DNA of 64,000 bases, taken from assembly GCA_015039365.1 (NCBI GenBank), contig WION01000286.1, forward strand, positions 1 to 64,000. The letters run 5' to 3'. This document shows positions 47,506 through 59,575 of the stretch, one piece after another. A model generated the notes under the pieces. That model was given only the letters and a program-made list of their open reading frames with translations, was not told the DNA's origin and did not search any database. A program made the translations under genes and the position numbers. Each line of letters begins with the position of its first letter. The first letter of the stretch is position 1. Source of the DNA: Amanita rubescens (taxonomy: Eukaryota > Basidiomycota > Agaricomycetes > Agaricales > Amanitaceae).

Positions 47506-49055
47506 CTATTTCTTATTTTTACCTCGTTTCGAATCTAGATACTCCTGAACCGCCGCTGGTGCATCATCGAGAAGCGATTCTTCTGGTTCCCATGTAGCAT
47601 CTTTATCGGAATACCCAAACCAATAAATCAAGTATTCTGTACCACCTTCACCCTGTCTTTGACCACCAATCCTTGCAATCATATATCGTTTTTGCACGAC
47701 TGGTGGTCCTCCAGGTCTGATACGGGGAATTTTGCGATCAGGATGGCTCCACACCTTGGGTACAATATACTGTTCCGATTGAGTTTCTGGTGACGGTTCG
47801 AACGTGCGCCTTATTTCCGTTCGTTTGCCTTTAAACTGAGGATGGGCCAAGCGTGAGTACTTGTCAACCTCACATAGCGTATGTTCAATGTCCGCTACGC
47901 CCATAGGAATCTTCTCGGGACCCAATCCCGAGAACTTGATTCCCAGTCGCTCGAAATGTTGGTGCTGCGTCTTTGCCAGCCACCTAATGATGTCGATCGC
48001 AAAGCCGCGCGGGGACGCGTCGACATCGCGACCGAACATCTTGCGTAGGCCTGAAATGGCGCCAGGCCCGGGAACGACGAAATCGTTCGGATGAAAGTTT
48101 AGTACATTCGAATAAGATAGATTTAGCATGAGCTGATAAGTTGTGAAGTCGCCCAGGCTAGGGAACGCGGCAATGTACTCGAACACGTCCGCGAGGTATT
48201 TGGCACCCATCAACCGGTCCGCGAATTGGTTTTCCATGAAGGATTCTAGTAGGCATAGATGGTTCATAAAGTTATCATGATACCCGAAATATGGTGCTGG
48301 TTTGATGTATGAACCGGTGTACAGCGAGACCCCTCGGTTCTTCGCGTCCGCAAGGACCCGTTGGTAGTCCTTGCGCTTGTAGGTCGCCCATGTAAGGGGA
48401 CCTAATTCGCTATCCAAAAGTTCCCACGTTTCATTCTTTGTGAAAGTGGAAAATAATAGGACACGAAATGTGACTTCTTCGGGTTCCTGGGAACCCTTCT
48501 CTATGACCTCACGAATGAGGTATTGACAGCCCTTATCAAGGACCCTATAAGTGTTGCAAAACGGATATTTGCGTAATATTGGATCGTCTGACCAGCTGAT
48601 GTCTTTACGCATAAGGCAACTGAAGAATCCGAGACTGACGTTACTCACGGGGCTGGTGAACCGGAACGGCGTTTGTCGTCGATAGACTTCCGTTCGGCCG
48701 CGAAATACCAAAATGTATCAAAAACTTCGGTTGTCTTTAGCACTTTTCCTTTGATGGTGACGCTAGGGGGACGCCCATTGTTGTGGCGCGTAGGTTTCAA
48801 CTTTTTGCTCGGCACGCGTTCCCCATGGGATCGCGCTGTCGGTCCGGAAGGCTTTCTTTTGGAAGGAACGATAGGAGAGTGTGAAAGAACAGAGGGTGAA
48901 TGCAATGTGCGAACGATATCCACGTCTGACTCAACCTCCGAGCCGGACGCAGTTGTCAAATCACAAATGACGTCGGCAAATGCTCTTTTTCGCGTTTTGA
49001 CGCGGGAAACAGGCTCAGGCGTCTCCGTGGTCCTGTCAGAGCTCGCGTGTTTCAT
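47506..49055 (-). CDS. chromodomain protein with '5-hmdU DNA kinase helical domain'-like region, 498 aa
   Basis: Exon 1 (49055-48649) and exon 2 (48595-47506) with a 53-nt intron give 498 aa. An N-terminal basic, Ser-rich tail with nuclear-localisation-like Lys/Arg clusters (KTRKRA, SKRKPSG, SKKLKPT) leads into VFDTFWYFAAERKSI. The main domain (~120-400) holds WSDDPILRKYPFCNTYRVLDK, FRVLLFSTFTKNETWELL, GDFTTYQLMLNLSYS and NDFVVPGPGAISGLRKMFG. This pattern is what domain databases call the helical domain of 5-hydroxymethyl-deoxyuridine DNA kinase, a family tied to modified-base biology in phages and fungi (identified from memory). The C-terminus (~430-490) is a chromodomain: EYLIYWFGYSDKDATWEPEESL. 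A nuclear chromatin or DNA-base function is inferred. A 29-nt intron alternative exists but gives a poorer join. Confidence 0.8.
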
Positions 49056-49584
49056 TTTTGGAACGCGTCAAATGTCCAATGCTAAAGTTTGATGCCTTGA
49101 GAATGAGATCTATATCGTATACCACGAGGCTCACCAAGTATCCTCCTTCCAAATAACATACACCAATGTTAATATTCGCGAAAATCTGCCTTTGTAGAAA
49201 TTCCTTGGCTTGGTGTTGAATTTTGAGCGTTCTCACGGTTGTCGCGGTGAAAAGTGGGTTTGGCCATCAGGGTCGATTGCTGAAAGAACCAAACACTACG
49301 TCCTGAGCGACAGAGTACAGAGAAGCGCAAGATTTTAAGGATTGGATGGTAACTGTAAGATATTGAGCATTAGGCTGGGCAATGTTAGGGAGAATAAAAT
49401 CTAGTTAGTGTTAGACGTTTAGACCATGGAAGTACAATGCGTCAGACTGGAATACAACAAAGCCAAACAAGCCGTACTTGCCAGCAACGAACAACTCGAT
49501 GTAGTTTTCGCGCTCACGTACACATGAAACTTTGCTCCGCAGGTCTTCACTCAATTCACTTCGAACCTTCATCTGCCAGCTAAA
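49056..49584. other. bidirectional intergenic region
   Basis: 530 bp between the divergent chromodomain and METTL14-like genes. No ORF or obvious TATA box; it must contain both promoters. Confidence 0.5.
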
Positions 49585-51473
49585 ATGGCAACGACTATGG
49601 AGGTTCTGAGTTCTGCTAATGAGCTTCTCGCTGTGCATTCCGCTCTAATCGAACGCGTTCGTTCAGAGCAGCAGAACTATCGTCGTCAATTGCAGGCTTT
49701 ACATTCTCCTCCACACGAGTTGTTGAAGCTACCAATCATACCTACTCCTTCCCCGTCTCCACCGCCAACCGACTCGAGGCCCTGTTCGCTCGAGCCAGAA
49801 CAGCAACAACATCAGAGCAGAGCAGACCTGACACCCGCAAAACGTGCACGCCTTGCACGATATCACAATTATGTTCCCGAAGAAGAAACCATTAGAAATG
49901 ACTATTCACAAAGGAATGTGGACAGCGGAGAATGGCCTCAAAATTGGGTGATTGGCGCAGAACCAGAACGTCGTTTTGAAGAGTTCGTATAGAGCCCATG
50001 ATACGTCAGATAATTTCTCACTCAAAAACGTGTGTTTAGGTATCCCAAACAGCAGCGTCTTCTTCAACTGAAGAAGTCATCCGTCAACAACTATGCCCTC
50101 CCTCCTTCATTTCTGCCCTTCGACGAGCTATCCTCTCTCCATCCATGTAAATTTGATGTTATCCTTATAGACCCTCCATTTTCATCGTCCTTCACCTGGG
50201 AAAACCTGCAGGACCTACCAGTTCCGAATCTTGCCGCTGATCCCAGTTTTGTCTTCTTGTGGGTAGGAAGCGGAGCTGGAGAAGGCCTGGAAAGAGGAAG
50301 AGAAGTCCTTGCAAAATGGGGATACAGAAGATGTGAAGATGTCGTCTGGGTAAAAACGAACAAGACGACCAACTTAGGTCCTGGCGTATGTGTACTCCTC
50401 CTGAATCCGGGTACTTACTTAGTCTCCTGACCAGACTGATCCCCCAACAACATCGCTATTCACGAGAACAAAGCAGCACTGCCTGATTGGCATACGGGGA
50501 ACGGTCCGTCGCTCGACCGATAGTTGGTTCGTTCATTGTAACGTAGGTAAGCTACATTTTCCATTGTATTAAATCGTTCCCATTCTTCTTGAGCGCGTTA
50601 GATACGGATGTCATCATCTGGGAAGGTGATCCCGCTGATCCGACGTGCAAGCCGCCAGAGATGTACACTCTCATCGAGAATTTTTGTCTCGGTTTACGGC
50701 GTCTTGAAATATTTGGTCGTCCATCGTCCATCCGTCGAGGGTGGGTGACAGTTATGGGACAAGGCAGAGATATCAGCAACCTTACGAGTGCTGAAGGCGT
50801 CCGAGCAACCAAATGGGAGCGCGAAACTTGGGACGAGGGAATAAAGGAAGTAACGAATGGAGGGAAGCCGGTGGTACCTATGACTCCCGAAATCGACGCC
50901 CTGAGACCCAAATCTCCGTTCAGAGGGGGACAAACTACTGCGGCGCCTGTAGGTGCGACACTACCTCTGGCGGTAGCGAATTCCGTTGCGGGAGTCGTGC
51001 CTGGAAGGATGAACCAAAATATCGGTCTGGGCGGCATCCCCACGACCCAGCCAACTGGTCCAAATCAGTTGATAATGCAGCAGATGATGCCGATGGGCAT
51101 GCAGCAACTGCCAATGGGAATGGGCGCTGGAGTCGATGAAATCATGGCAGGGTGGAACCCGATGATGGGCGGTATGCCGGGTATGAACGTGGGCGTTGGC
51201 GGTATGGGTATGCCAATGATGGGAAACATGGGTAACATGGGCTTCCAACCGCAGGGAAACAACTTTGGACCTGCAATGTTTAATGGGAATATGCCTGGCG
51301 TTGGGCTTTCTTGGGGTGACCAATTCGGGATGGAAGGGGGTTGGGAGAATGACGGAGGTATGATGGGTCTCGGAATGGCAGGAGGCATGAACATGCCAGG
51401 CATGGGCATGGGTCCGGGAGCAATGGGGATGGGACAGTGGGGGCCCAATACGCCTTTTGATGGCTTTCAGTGA
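49585..51473 (+). CDS. MT-A70 family protein, METTL14/Kar4-like, 575 aa
   Basis: Probable partner subunit of the mRNA N6-adenosine methyltransferase (METTL3/Ime4 complex). Exons 49585-49982, 50040-50385, 50435-50546 and 50602-51473 give 575 aa. Family landmarks: [96 protein letters not shown] and [17 protein letters not shown]. The active-site-like motif reads Asp-Pro-Pro-Phe, between catalytic DPPW of METTL3 and EPPL of METTL14. The C-terminal ~170 residues are a Met/Gly-rich low-complexity tail. The first intron uses a gttcgt donor; only that phase yields FEEYPKQQR. It diverges from the chromodomain gene. Confidence 0.88.
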
Positions 51474-51612
51474 TTATCGTACTTTCGTTCATCGGTTGTA
51501 TTCCTGTCTAGCTAGTTTTTTTGTGCAATAATCAAACTCGAGGCCCCCTATTGGGTCACTTTCTATATTTGGATATTCCCGGAAACGTTAGTCCTAACTT
51601 CACCATCGCGAC

Positions 51613-54282
51613 ATGGGGAAAAAAGTCGCAAAATCCACAAAAAAATTTGCAGCCAGTGGACGACTGAAAAAAGTGATAAAGGCTCGGCATAGTCAGCAGA
51701 AATGGAAGAAGAAGACTCAAACGCGAAAGAAAGACGTGGTCGACGATAATGATGAAAATTCGGGGTCGGATGAGGAGCAAGTGCAACCTCGTGATCCGGC
51801 TGCTAAAACGTATGTTTCTTCTCTATTTCTGCCTAAAAAATGGACTTATTTGGTTTAGAACAAAGAAAATGTCGGTAGACGACTTTCTGAGTGGTAATTT
51901 CATGGAAGGAACTGACGAAGAAATTAGTGGTGACGAGGTATGTGTCCGAATGTGATTCCATTCTCGTTTACGATACATGGCAGACAGGTGGAGGAGGACG
52001 AAGACGAGGATGTCGACGAGAGCGAAATTGCGGACGATGAATCCTTTGCGTCTGTCGACGACTTGGAAGGTAGTATTCGCGCCGTAATGATCATATTTTC
52101 GATCTAAACGGCGAACTATAGATGAGGGCAAAGCACATATGCTTGAACTGGCTCAGCTAGCAGAGAAAGATCCCGAATTCTTCAAGTATTTACAAGAAAA
52201 CGACCGGGAACTATTGGAATTTCAGGGCGATGACGACATCTCCGTTGATGAGGAGGAAGAAGGACCGGAAGAAGAGCTCGAGGAGGACAAAGTCCCCACG
52301 TTAACTATGGCAATCCTGAAGAAATGGCAGAAGGCTCTATTGGAGGTGCGCTTCCGTCGTAGGACGTTAATCAGACAACTTAATAGAGGAATCAGAAACA
52401 ATCGCTCCGGGCCCTACGGCGCATGTTGATCGCGTTCAGGTCGGCAGCACGCATGAATGAAGAGGATCAAATTTTGGCGTGGAAGATTGACAGTTCCGCA
52501 GGTACGGACTTTCTCGTTTCAAAAATTTGCACCTCTTGCTCACTGTTTAATAGTTTATAATAAATTGATCACAACTACGTTACGGTATGCTCCGGTCGTG
52601 CTCCAACATCACGTACCCTACAAAAAGTATTCTAATGGCAAATTGTGTGTAACTCTCTCATTACGAGACCAAAGTGTAACAATCGCGATTCTTTTGCAGT
52701 AAACCTCCGACACAGACGAAAATGTTTAAGACTCTGCAAAAGCTGATTCAGTCGCATTTTCAAAATATAATTCATGTGATATCTCAATTAACTGACAACG
52801 ATCTACTTCACATGGCGGTGTCGGAAAGCTCAAAGTTAATCCCATATATAACAAGCAGCCGGAAGGCTATAAAGCAATATCTTAAAGTGTGATTTCTCGT
52901 TGTCTAATTTTACCAGGTTAACACATGACATTCGCTTAGAAATGCTTGGAGCTGTGGTCCACCTCCGAGGACAATGTACGGCTGGCGGCATTCTTAGCCG
53001 TTAGGACACTGGCATCAAGCTCAGATGAGTCGATACTTGACCTTGTTCTCCGAGTTTGTTCTATTTCGATATGTATCTTTGGTCTATCTTGACCGAGCTA
53101 TCAGGGATGCTACTTGACCATTATCCGGTCATCCAAGTCAACAACGCCATATACACTCCCTTCCATCAATCTTATGAAAAATTCAGCCTCAGATGTCTTC
53201 TGCATCAGTCATTCAATAGCATACCAGCACGCTTTCGGTTTTATTCGTCAACTGGCCATTCATTTACGGAATAGCATGAAACTGAGAACAAAGGTAGGTG
53301 AATGCACGACCAAGGGTACCCTGTTGAAATTATAATTGGTATCTTTGTTACAGGAGGGATACAAGGAAGTCTACAACTGGCAATTCGCACACTCTATCGA
53401 CTTTTGGTCCATCGTGCTCGCAAAAGCATGTAGCGTTAAGCTACTTCCTGAAAAAGGCGGTGACGATAGTGATCTGAAACCGTTGATATACCCTCTGGTG
53501 CAGGTGAGCTTGGGCGCAATGAAGCAAGTTCAATTTCAATTTCAGCTCCGCGTGTTTCTAACGCTTTTCTAGATTGATGGCCAGCGGCCGTTCACATCCG
53601 TTCCATCTTCACGTTATCCGATCTTTGCTTCATCTGATAAAACATACACAAATCTATATTCCACTATCCCCGTACCTTGTTCCAATATTAACTTCTGCCC
53701 TTACCCCATCGTCTCGACCAAAGTCAGCTACCCTACGACCACTGGATTTTGATGTCCAGCTTCGTGTTCCGCAACAATATGTCAAGACTCGGATATTCTA
53801 CGAAGGGTTGATGGAAGAAACGTCGTATCTTCTGGCGGAGTGGCTTGCCTCTGAGGCTGTCCATGGCAGTATAGCCTTTCCTGAGATTGTGGTGCCCATC
53901 GTCGTGCAGCTTCGCAAGAGCATCAAGGACTCAAAAACCAGTCAAGGCTCTTCAAAGAACCAAGGTACGGCCAAGAGCCTCCTTGAGCGTGTGGAGGAGA
54001 GTGCTCGTTGGGTAGAAGAGAGACGGCGAAATGTATCATTTGCCCCCGGAAAAACGGACAACGTCGCAGAATGGGAGAGAGATCTGAAAACCAAGTTGTC
54101 AGATGCACCTTTGCCCAAGTATCTCAAGATTCAGCGCAAGGTTCGAGACAAGCGCCAAAAACTTGCGGACAAGGTATGCAATACGAATGACAGCTGTATT
54201 GTTGCTCATAGTAATATTTATCAACCAACAGGCCCGAAAAGGGGAAGATGCTATAGTGGAAGACGACGAAGAAACGGAGTGA
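51613..54282 (+). CDS. NOC2: nucleolar complex protein Noc2
   Basis: Needed for assembly and intranuclear transport of 60S pre-ribosomes with Noc1/Mak21 and Noc3. The N-terminus is very basic ([20 protein letters not shown]), followed by acidic stretches ([29 protein letters not shown]). Noc2 landmarks after splicing: [173 protein letters not shown]. An intron before [11 protein letters not shown] uses donor gt right after VLR. It ends with acidic [12 protein letters not shown] at 54282. At least ten short introns. Confidence 0.92.
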
Positions 54283-54540
54283 TGATCAACATAGCACAGT
54301 TGTAGATAAAGATGCGATTCGGAACTCTATTCAAGTTCCGTGGTCAACGCAATAAAAATCTGAGTGTGCCTTGTATCTCTAAGGATATCAATAATACCGC
54401 CCTGCAGTTCCAGAAAAGTCACTTGACTAGTTTGAAACAATAGGTTAAGACTTGATAGATCAGCGATCTTCAAGACTGAATGAGCATGCGACGTGCGTTA
54501 CATGAGAACCAGACTTACCAGTTGGGGTAATTGTTGGGGG

Positions 54541-54924
54541 TTACCATATCCCGAAAAAAATCTTCCACCATGGTCTACGGACACCCTGGACACTCTTATG
54601 GTAGCCTTCAATCAACCTTTCATAATGATGCGGCATTGACGCTGGCTTGAGCATCATTTTCGACAAGGGGTACTAACGGAACACGGGAACCGAATATGAC
54701 GGGTATTCGCAACGTTCGCGGGAGAAGCTCACCTTTCGTTGCATCGCATTGTCCTTTAGCGCTTTCGCCGCGTCGACTGCTTCGCGAGTGAGGTTGGGAT
54801 GGGCCGACAGCGCCTGCAGGAAAGACTGCAGCTGAATGTTTGGACGAAAGGGATCCTTGGACCAGCTTGCGGCGAGTGTACTCAGTTCCTGAGCAATTTT
54901 TGTCCTCATTGCCGATGCTGACAT
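54541..54924 (-). CDS. small CBP6/UQCC2-like mitochondrial protein, 107 aa
   Basis: Two exons (54924-54733 and 54672-54541) with a 60-nt intron give 107 aa. Helical N-terminal part: MRTKIAQELSTLAASWSKDP, then FLQALSAHPNLTREAV. The second exon holds YPLSKMMLKPASMPHHYERL, close to the [YF]-x-[IL]-x-x-x-x-x-[KR]PA-x-x-P-x-[YH]Y-x-R-[IL] pattern of yeast Cbp6 and human UQCC2, factors for cytochrome b translation and complex III assembly. It ends WWKIFFGIW. No classical presequence is obvious. The assignment rests on the C-terminal pattern and size, so it is moderate. ATG at 54924 was chosen; the frame stays open a short way upstream from a TTG. Confidence 0.6.
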
Positions 54925-56308
54925 TGAGCTTAAGTCGAGTCTCTTGTAAGTTGAGCTCAATGGAGGCGTGTCCTCGGCTCACAACCGATGCGGTTCGAGC
55001 GCCGCGGCCAGGTCATCGCGTAACGTGCGAATACATTTCCAAATCAGACTTAACAACGTGGTTACATAATAGATAAGATGAGTTTGAACTTAAGAAATGT
55101 ACCCCAGACAACTTGGTTTTATTGCTGCTCCATGTGATACCCTCAATTTCTGTACACCAGTACTGAGTACACGGCGACCATCGGCGCCACACTGAGGATC
55201 ACTCTTATTTTACGACATTAGTATCCCCAGCTGACTTCTAGTAGACGCGAATGTCCTGGCCCCACGCATACCCATTATGTTTTTCAGCACTAGTGGTGAA
55301 GAGACTAGTTCAAGCAAAGCCCCTCTCTAGGTGGCTGTGTTCCAACCTTCCTTGATCAGTGGCGCATTAAATGATAGCGACTGGGTAATTCCAGCACCCC
55401 CGTGCCACCTCCGCGATCCGATGGACAATTTATCACAAAACCGCTACCAAACCCCAGGTGTGGCGTGCGTCCATTCCGTATCTACGCCACCGTGGCAATC
55501 CCCAGGGTCACGGAATTTGGTATCAGTCTGAGTGAGTATTGGCGCTCCGCTCCTTACACCGATCAGGATGGGACTACCATGGCGGAGATTTTTGTAAAGG
55601 ATATGCGCCATGGATCTAGCTATAGGGGCTTCACGGTGCAGGTTTACCGAGAACATGGCGCAAATAAAATGAAATGAAAAAGGCCAAGAAATCTGCGCCT
55701 TCCTTTTTCCACTGGCCACACGAGACAGTGGCGACGAATTGCAATTATTGCTCATTCACCCTTTCCAATATTCGAGGTTAATTCAAGCCACGTTCGATGA
55801 GTATTCAGCCGTCCCGGTCCGTTGGATGATAGCCTATCGGGAAGGTTACTTTACGAAGGTGCGTCCATGTCGTTAGGACCATCGGTTTGTCCAAATTTGT
55901 GGCTAATTGACCGCAAGTTCCCTCTCTGCATCCTTTATGTAAGTCCACCCCTCCTCACAAAAGTGGGGTATACTGTTGGTTTCTATCAGCTTCGTCCTAA
56001 GTATGTAAACGGCTGATTAGATTTACTCAGTGTGATTTTAATTGAGAGTGGTACTAATTGTGGTGAAACGGAACAATACGTAACAAACTGTGTTATTCAG
56101 AGACCAGAACGGGGCATAGATAATATATTAGCGCTTTGTACAGTATGGCAGGTTTGTACTTAGAGCGCTTGAGTGAGAAGGCGGCGCGGGGACCCTACGC
56201 GCCGTGAGGATCAGACTAGGTCAAAAACGGAATACGGACCACAGCCATGAGGTACACGCTGACAGCGCCCAGGCTTTCCCTCGCACCAACTCTCCCGTTC
56301 CTCCTCTA
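54925..56308. other. intergenic, 1.4 kb, uncertain open frames
   Basis: A plus frame at 55402-55677 and a shorter one at 55822-56016 are protein-like in part but lack domains, signal peptides or supporting introns. Left unannotated. The right end is 5' flank of the Hsp70 gene. Confidence 0.35.
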
Positions 56309-59300
56309 ATGGGCTGCTGTGGAAAACCGAACGATGACCATGTTGGCGCTACTAACAGGGTGGCGTATCAGCAGCCAATGTCGATGGTAGCAAATCAACC
56401 ATTGCCTCAACCTGCTATGACATTTCAACCGCCGGCGCTTTCAGTACCTTCACCGACCTATCCTCGGAATACAGCCGAAACCTTGCAGAATGCACTGGGT
56501 CAGACGCCGTCGCCACCACCAAATCATTATGGCTCTATGAACATGCATTCCTCCAGTGAAATGTCGTATAATGGCGTTTCTACAGCGCACGGATCAAGTT
56601 CTTATGAACCTCTTTTAAGGCCTAATTCTTCTGCATACCGGACCTCTGGTAGCCCGCCCTTGTCTACCCATGCATCACAGCCTCCGATACCTCAGATTCA
56701 GTCACATACACATGATGAAGGAAAAATGTCGATTGCAATTGATTTTGGTAAGGATTAGCTTTACAGTACATGGAGGTTGCTAAAACTTTTCATTATCATA
56801 GGTACCACATTCTCTGGCGTTGTAAGCCGCGTCATTGAAAGGCTCCAGCTCTCCAGCTAACCGCTTCCTCCACTTAGGCATTTGGCTCGGCACGTATAGC
56901 AGGAGGAAAGGTTCAACAGATACTGAACTGGCCTGGGTCGTTCGAAACCTTCAGGAAGGTGCGCATAGCCCGTTTGACAACTTTTTTGGAAGTTGAAAAT
57001 GATATTTGCAGATACCCACATGCTTATTATATGATGAGCATGGCCAAGTCCTGGCCTGGGGACTCGAAGCTAAGAATGCAAGTCCAATGCCGGGTACTAT
57101 ACGTTGCGAGTGGTTTAAATTATTCCTGGAACCGCAAGCCTTGCGTGATGAATCAACAATCGACCCGCGGTTACCACGTTTGCCGGTCCGTCCCTATTTT
57201 TCTCGTTTCGCCAGAAGCTCATAGTATACTTTTGATGGCAGCCCGGGAAGCGAGCAATCGACTTAATTATCGACTTTCTTAGCTGCTTGTGGGAATATGC
57301 TAAAGATCAAATAACGAGAGAAATAGGTGCCGTGGCGGACTTGAGTATGTTTAATTTCCTTATTCTCCGGACCTTTTTTTCAAGTTTTCTTCAGATTCCG
57401 CAGATGTTTGGTTGACAGTTCCCGCCGCGTGGGATGCAAAAGGTTGCGACATCATGCGAGAGGCCGCTATCACAGCGGGCCTTGTTCAAAGTGCGAGGGC
57501 TGGTGATCGTACCTGGAGGGATCGCCTTCATATCATTACCGAGCCCGAAGCGGCGGCTGTTCATTGCGCATTTCTTACCGAAGTTCACCGCATAAAACCA
57601 TCACAAAATTTCATGATTGTTGATGCGGGTGGTGGTACTTGTGATCTTGCCGTAAGAAATCCCCGTAATTCACTAGCATCGGCGTTAACATTGACCGGAC
57701 CTTTAGGTTTATAAGGTAATTTGCATCCGTAATACTCCAGATTGCAGAATAAAACGCAGATTTAGATCATCGGTCAAATGGCAAATCTCGAGATTGCAGA
57801 AATGTGTGCGCGGTCGGGTGCCAATTGTGGAAGTTTGTTTCTGGACCTCAGATTCCGAGAGCTGGTTAAAGTGAGATCTGATTGCATGTTCTGGGGTTGT
57901 TGTTAAGCAAACGCCAATCATAGACGCTTCTGTCCGATCACCCGGCACATCTTGACGCAGCATCATTGGCCTACTTTAGTGAGTACAGCCTACGGCCGCC
58001 GTCGGCGATTCGTTGATTTCTGCCTTAGTGCATTCGTTTAGCGAAACAGACAAGTTAACGTACAGAGGCCTTCACGATGACAGTGAGTATGCAATTTCCT
58101 GAAGGTTTCCGAGTGACCAATTCGGTTTGCGTAGATAACATGTTTCATTTCACCTGCTTCAACGTTGAGGATCCGAGTGATCCATCGGTCGGTCTGATAG
58201 ATGGCCAACTTTGCATACCTGGGAACCTGCTTCGCGAAAGGGTCTTTGATCCAGTAGTTAGTCAGGTCAGTTTCATTCAGTATTCTTTCTATCTCTATAT
58301 CTTCACGTTATACATCACGGCACAGGTCCTTGCTCTGATTGAGGAGCAACTCAGAAGGGTGGAAAAGCCCATTCATGCTCTTCTCCTTGTGGGAGGCTTC
58401 GCTGGAAGCGAGTATCTGAAACAATGCGTCGAGGTACGCCACCGCCAATGCCCTGGAGCCGTGTGCTGACAAGTATCAAGGCTCAATTCGGGTCCAGGAT
58501 TGGGATTATTGCAAGGCCACCAGATGCGGACACAGCTACCTTGCGTGGTGCAGCTCAATACGGTTTATCCAAGAGGCAACTCGTATCATCCGTCATAGCA
58601 CCTCGCTCGTATGTTATGAAAGTGTGTTTTTCTTATCTTGCGGTGCGAACTTTACTCACGCCTTTTGACTCAAGGTCAAGCTTCCGGCGGAGCAAGAAGA
58701 TTGGCAGAAGAGACCAGCATACATTAGAAATAACGATGCCGGTGTCCCGATATGCGAAAATAGGTATATCCTGAAGGAATTTAGAAGGAACTCCCACTGA
58801 TGATTCTTCAGGTTACAATACCTGGTGGTAAAAGGCGCCATCCTCAGAAAGGGGTGTGTACTATGCTTCTATTCAGGGTTGTGCTTCCCCTTACCTCACA
58901 TCCAGGCAACGATTAACTACCAAATTCTGGTTGGTGATTGGTCCATTCTCTTAGAATCTCCATGTCTAATCTCGATATACTTAGCAAATTCTCTCAAAAT
59001 GTTCAAGGTATTAACCTTTCCGCCACTCTCGGAGGCGCCGCTCACCACGTCTCCGCAGATTCCACATTTGTCGCAACACTTTTCACAAGTGATGCTGATA
59101 AAGTCATGAGATACACTGATGAGGGCGAAATGACGGAACTATGCAAATGGACAGTTGATCTTTCCTCATTACCTACGTTCAGACAAAATGCGACTATGCC
59201 TCAATCAGGGGGATTCTATACAGGTAACGTACCTCGATGCATATCTGGACGAAATTTATCAATCTTTTGCCGTAGAGTTTGAGCTAGGCCTCGAATTGGA

Positions 59301-59575
59301 CAGCGCCGAGGTGCGAGGCATCTTGCTGTACAACAATCAGGAATGGGGAAGGTAAGTTCCGGCCACGTTTTCCTTGCGAGTAGTGTTAATCGCGGTTTAG
59401 GGTCACATTTGATTTTATTAACTGAACTCGAAGCTTTTGATTATGTAGGCCATGTTTGTCTCGCACTGGACAGGTTATGGTAATCGAATACCTGCGCCCC
59501 GATGGAATCAACCAAGACCTACCATTCCCGTTACCTGAGTTAAAAATGAACTATTATTGTGGTTCTGAGCGGTAG
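56309..59575 (+). CDS. HSPA12-like Hsp70 protein with MGCC lipid-anchor-type N-terminus
   Basis: Divergent actin/Hsp70-fold ATPase of the HSPA12-like class. N-terminus MGCCGKPNDDH is a typical N-myristoylation (Gly2) plus palmitoylation (Cys3, Cys4) signal, followed by ~130 Pro/Ser/Gln-rich residues. ATPase motifs after splicing: phosphate-1 IAIDFGTTFSGVAFGS, WPGSFETFRKIPTCLLYDE, TVPAAWDAKGCDIMREAA, phosphate-2 FMIVDAGGGTCDLAVYK, IIGQMANLEIAEMCARSGA and ALLLVGGFAGSEYL (adenosine motif). Late part: IIARPPDADTATLRGAA, VIAPRSYVMKVKLP, KVMRYTDEGEMTELCKWTV, FELGLELDSAEVRGILLYN, MVIEYLRPDGINQD, ending MNYYCGSER at 59575. About fifteen introns; one exon (57707-57715) is 9 nt and encodes VYK. The last intron's exact ends are the least certain. 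Confidence 0.85.

Noticed and set aside
48645..48711. Reading the chromodomain gene through the intron from an ATG at 48711, or with a 29-nt intron
   Set aside because: A 53-nt intron (48596-48648) with good splice sites gives SGSPAPWSDDPIL, joining two conserved blocks directly; read-through would drop the VFDTFWYFAAERK block.
59398..59450. Extra exon in the last part of the Hsp70 gene
   Set aside because: The segment after 59398 reads a few plausible residues but then stops without a donor; one longer intron joins EWGR to PCLSRTGQV in frame.
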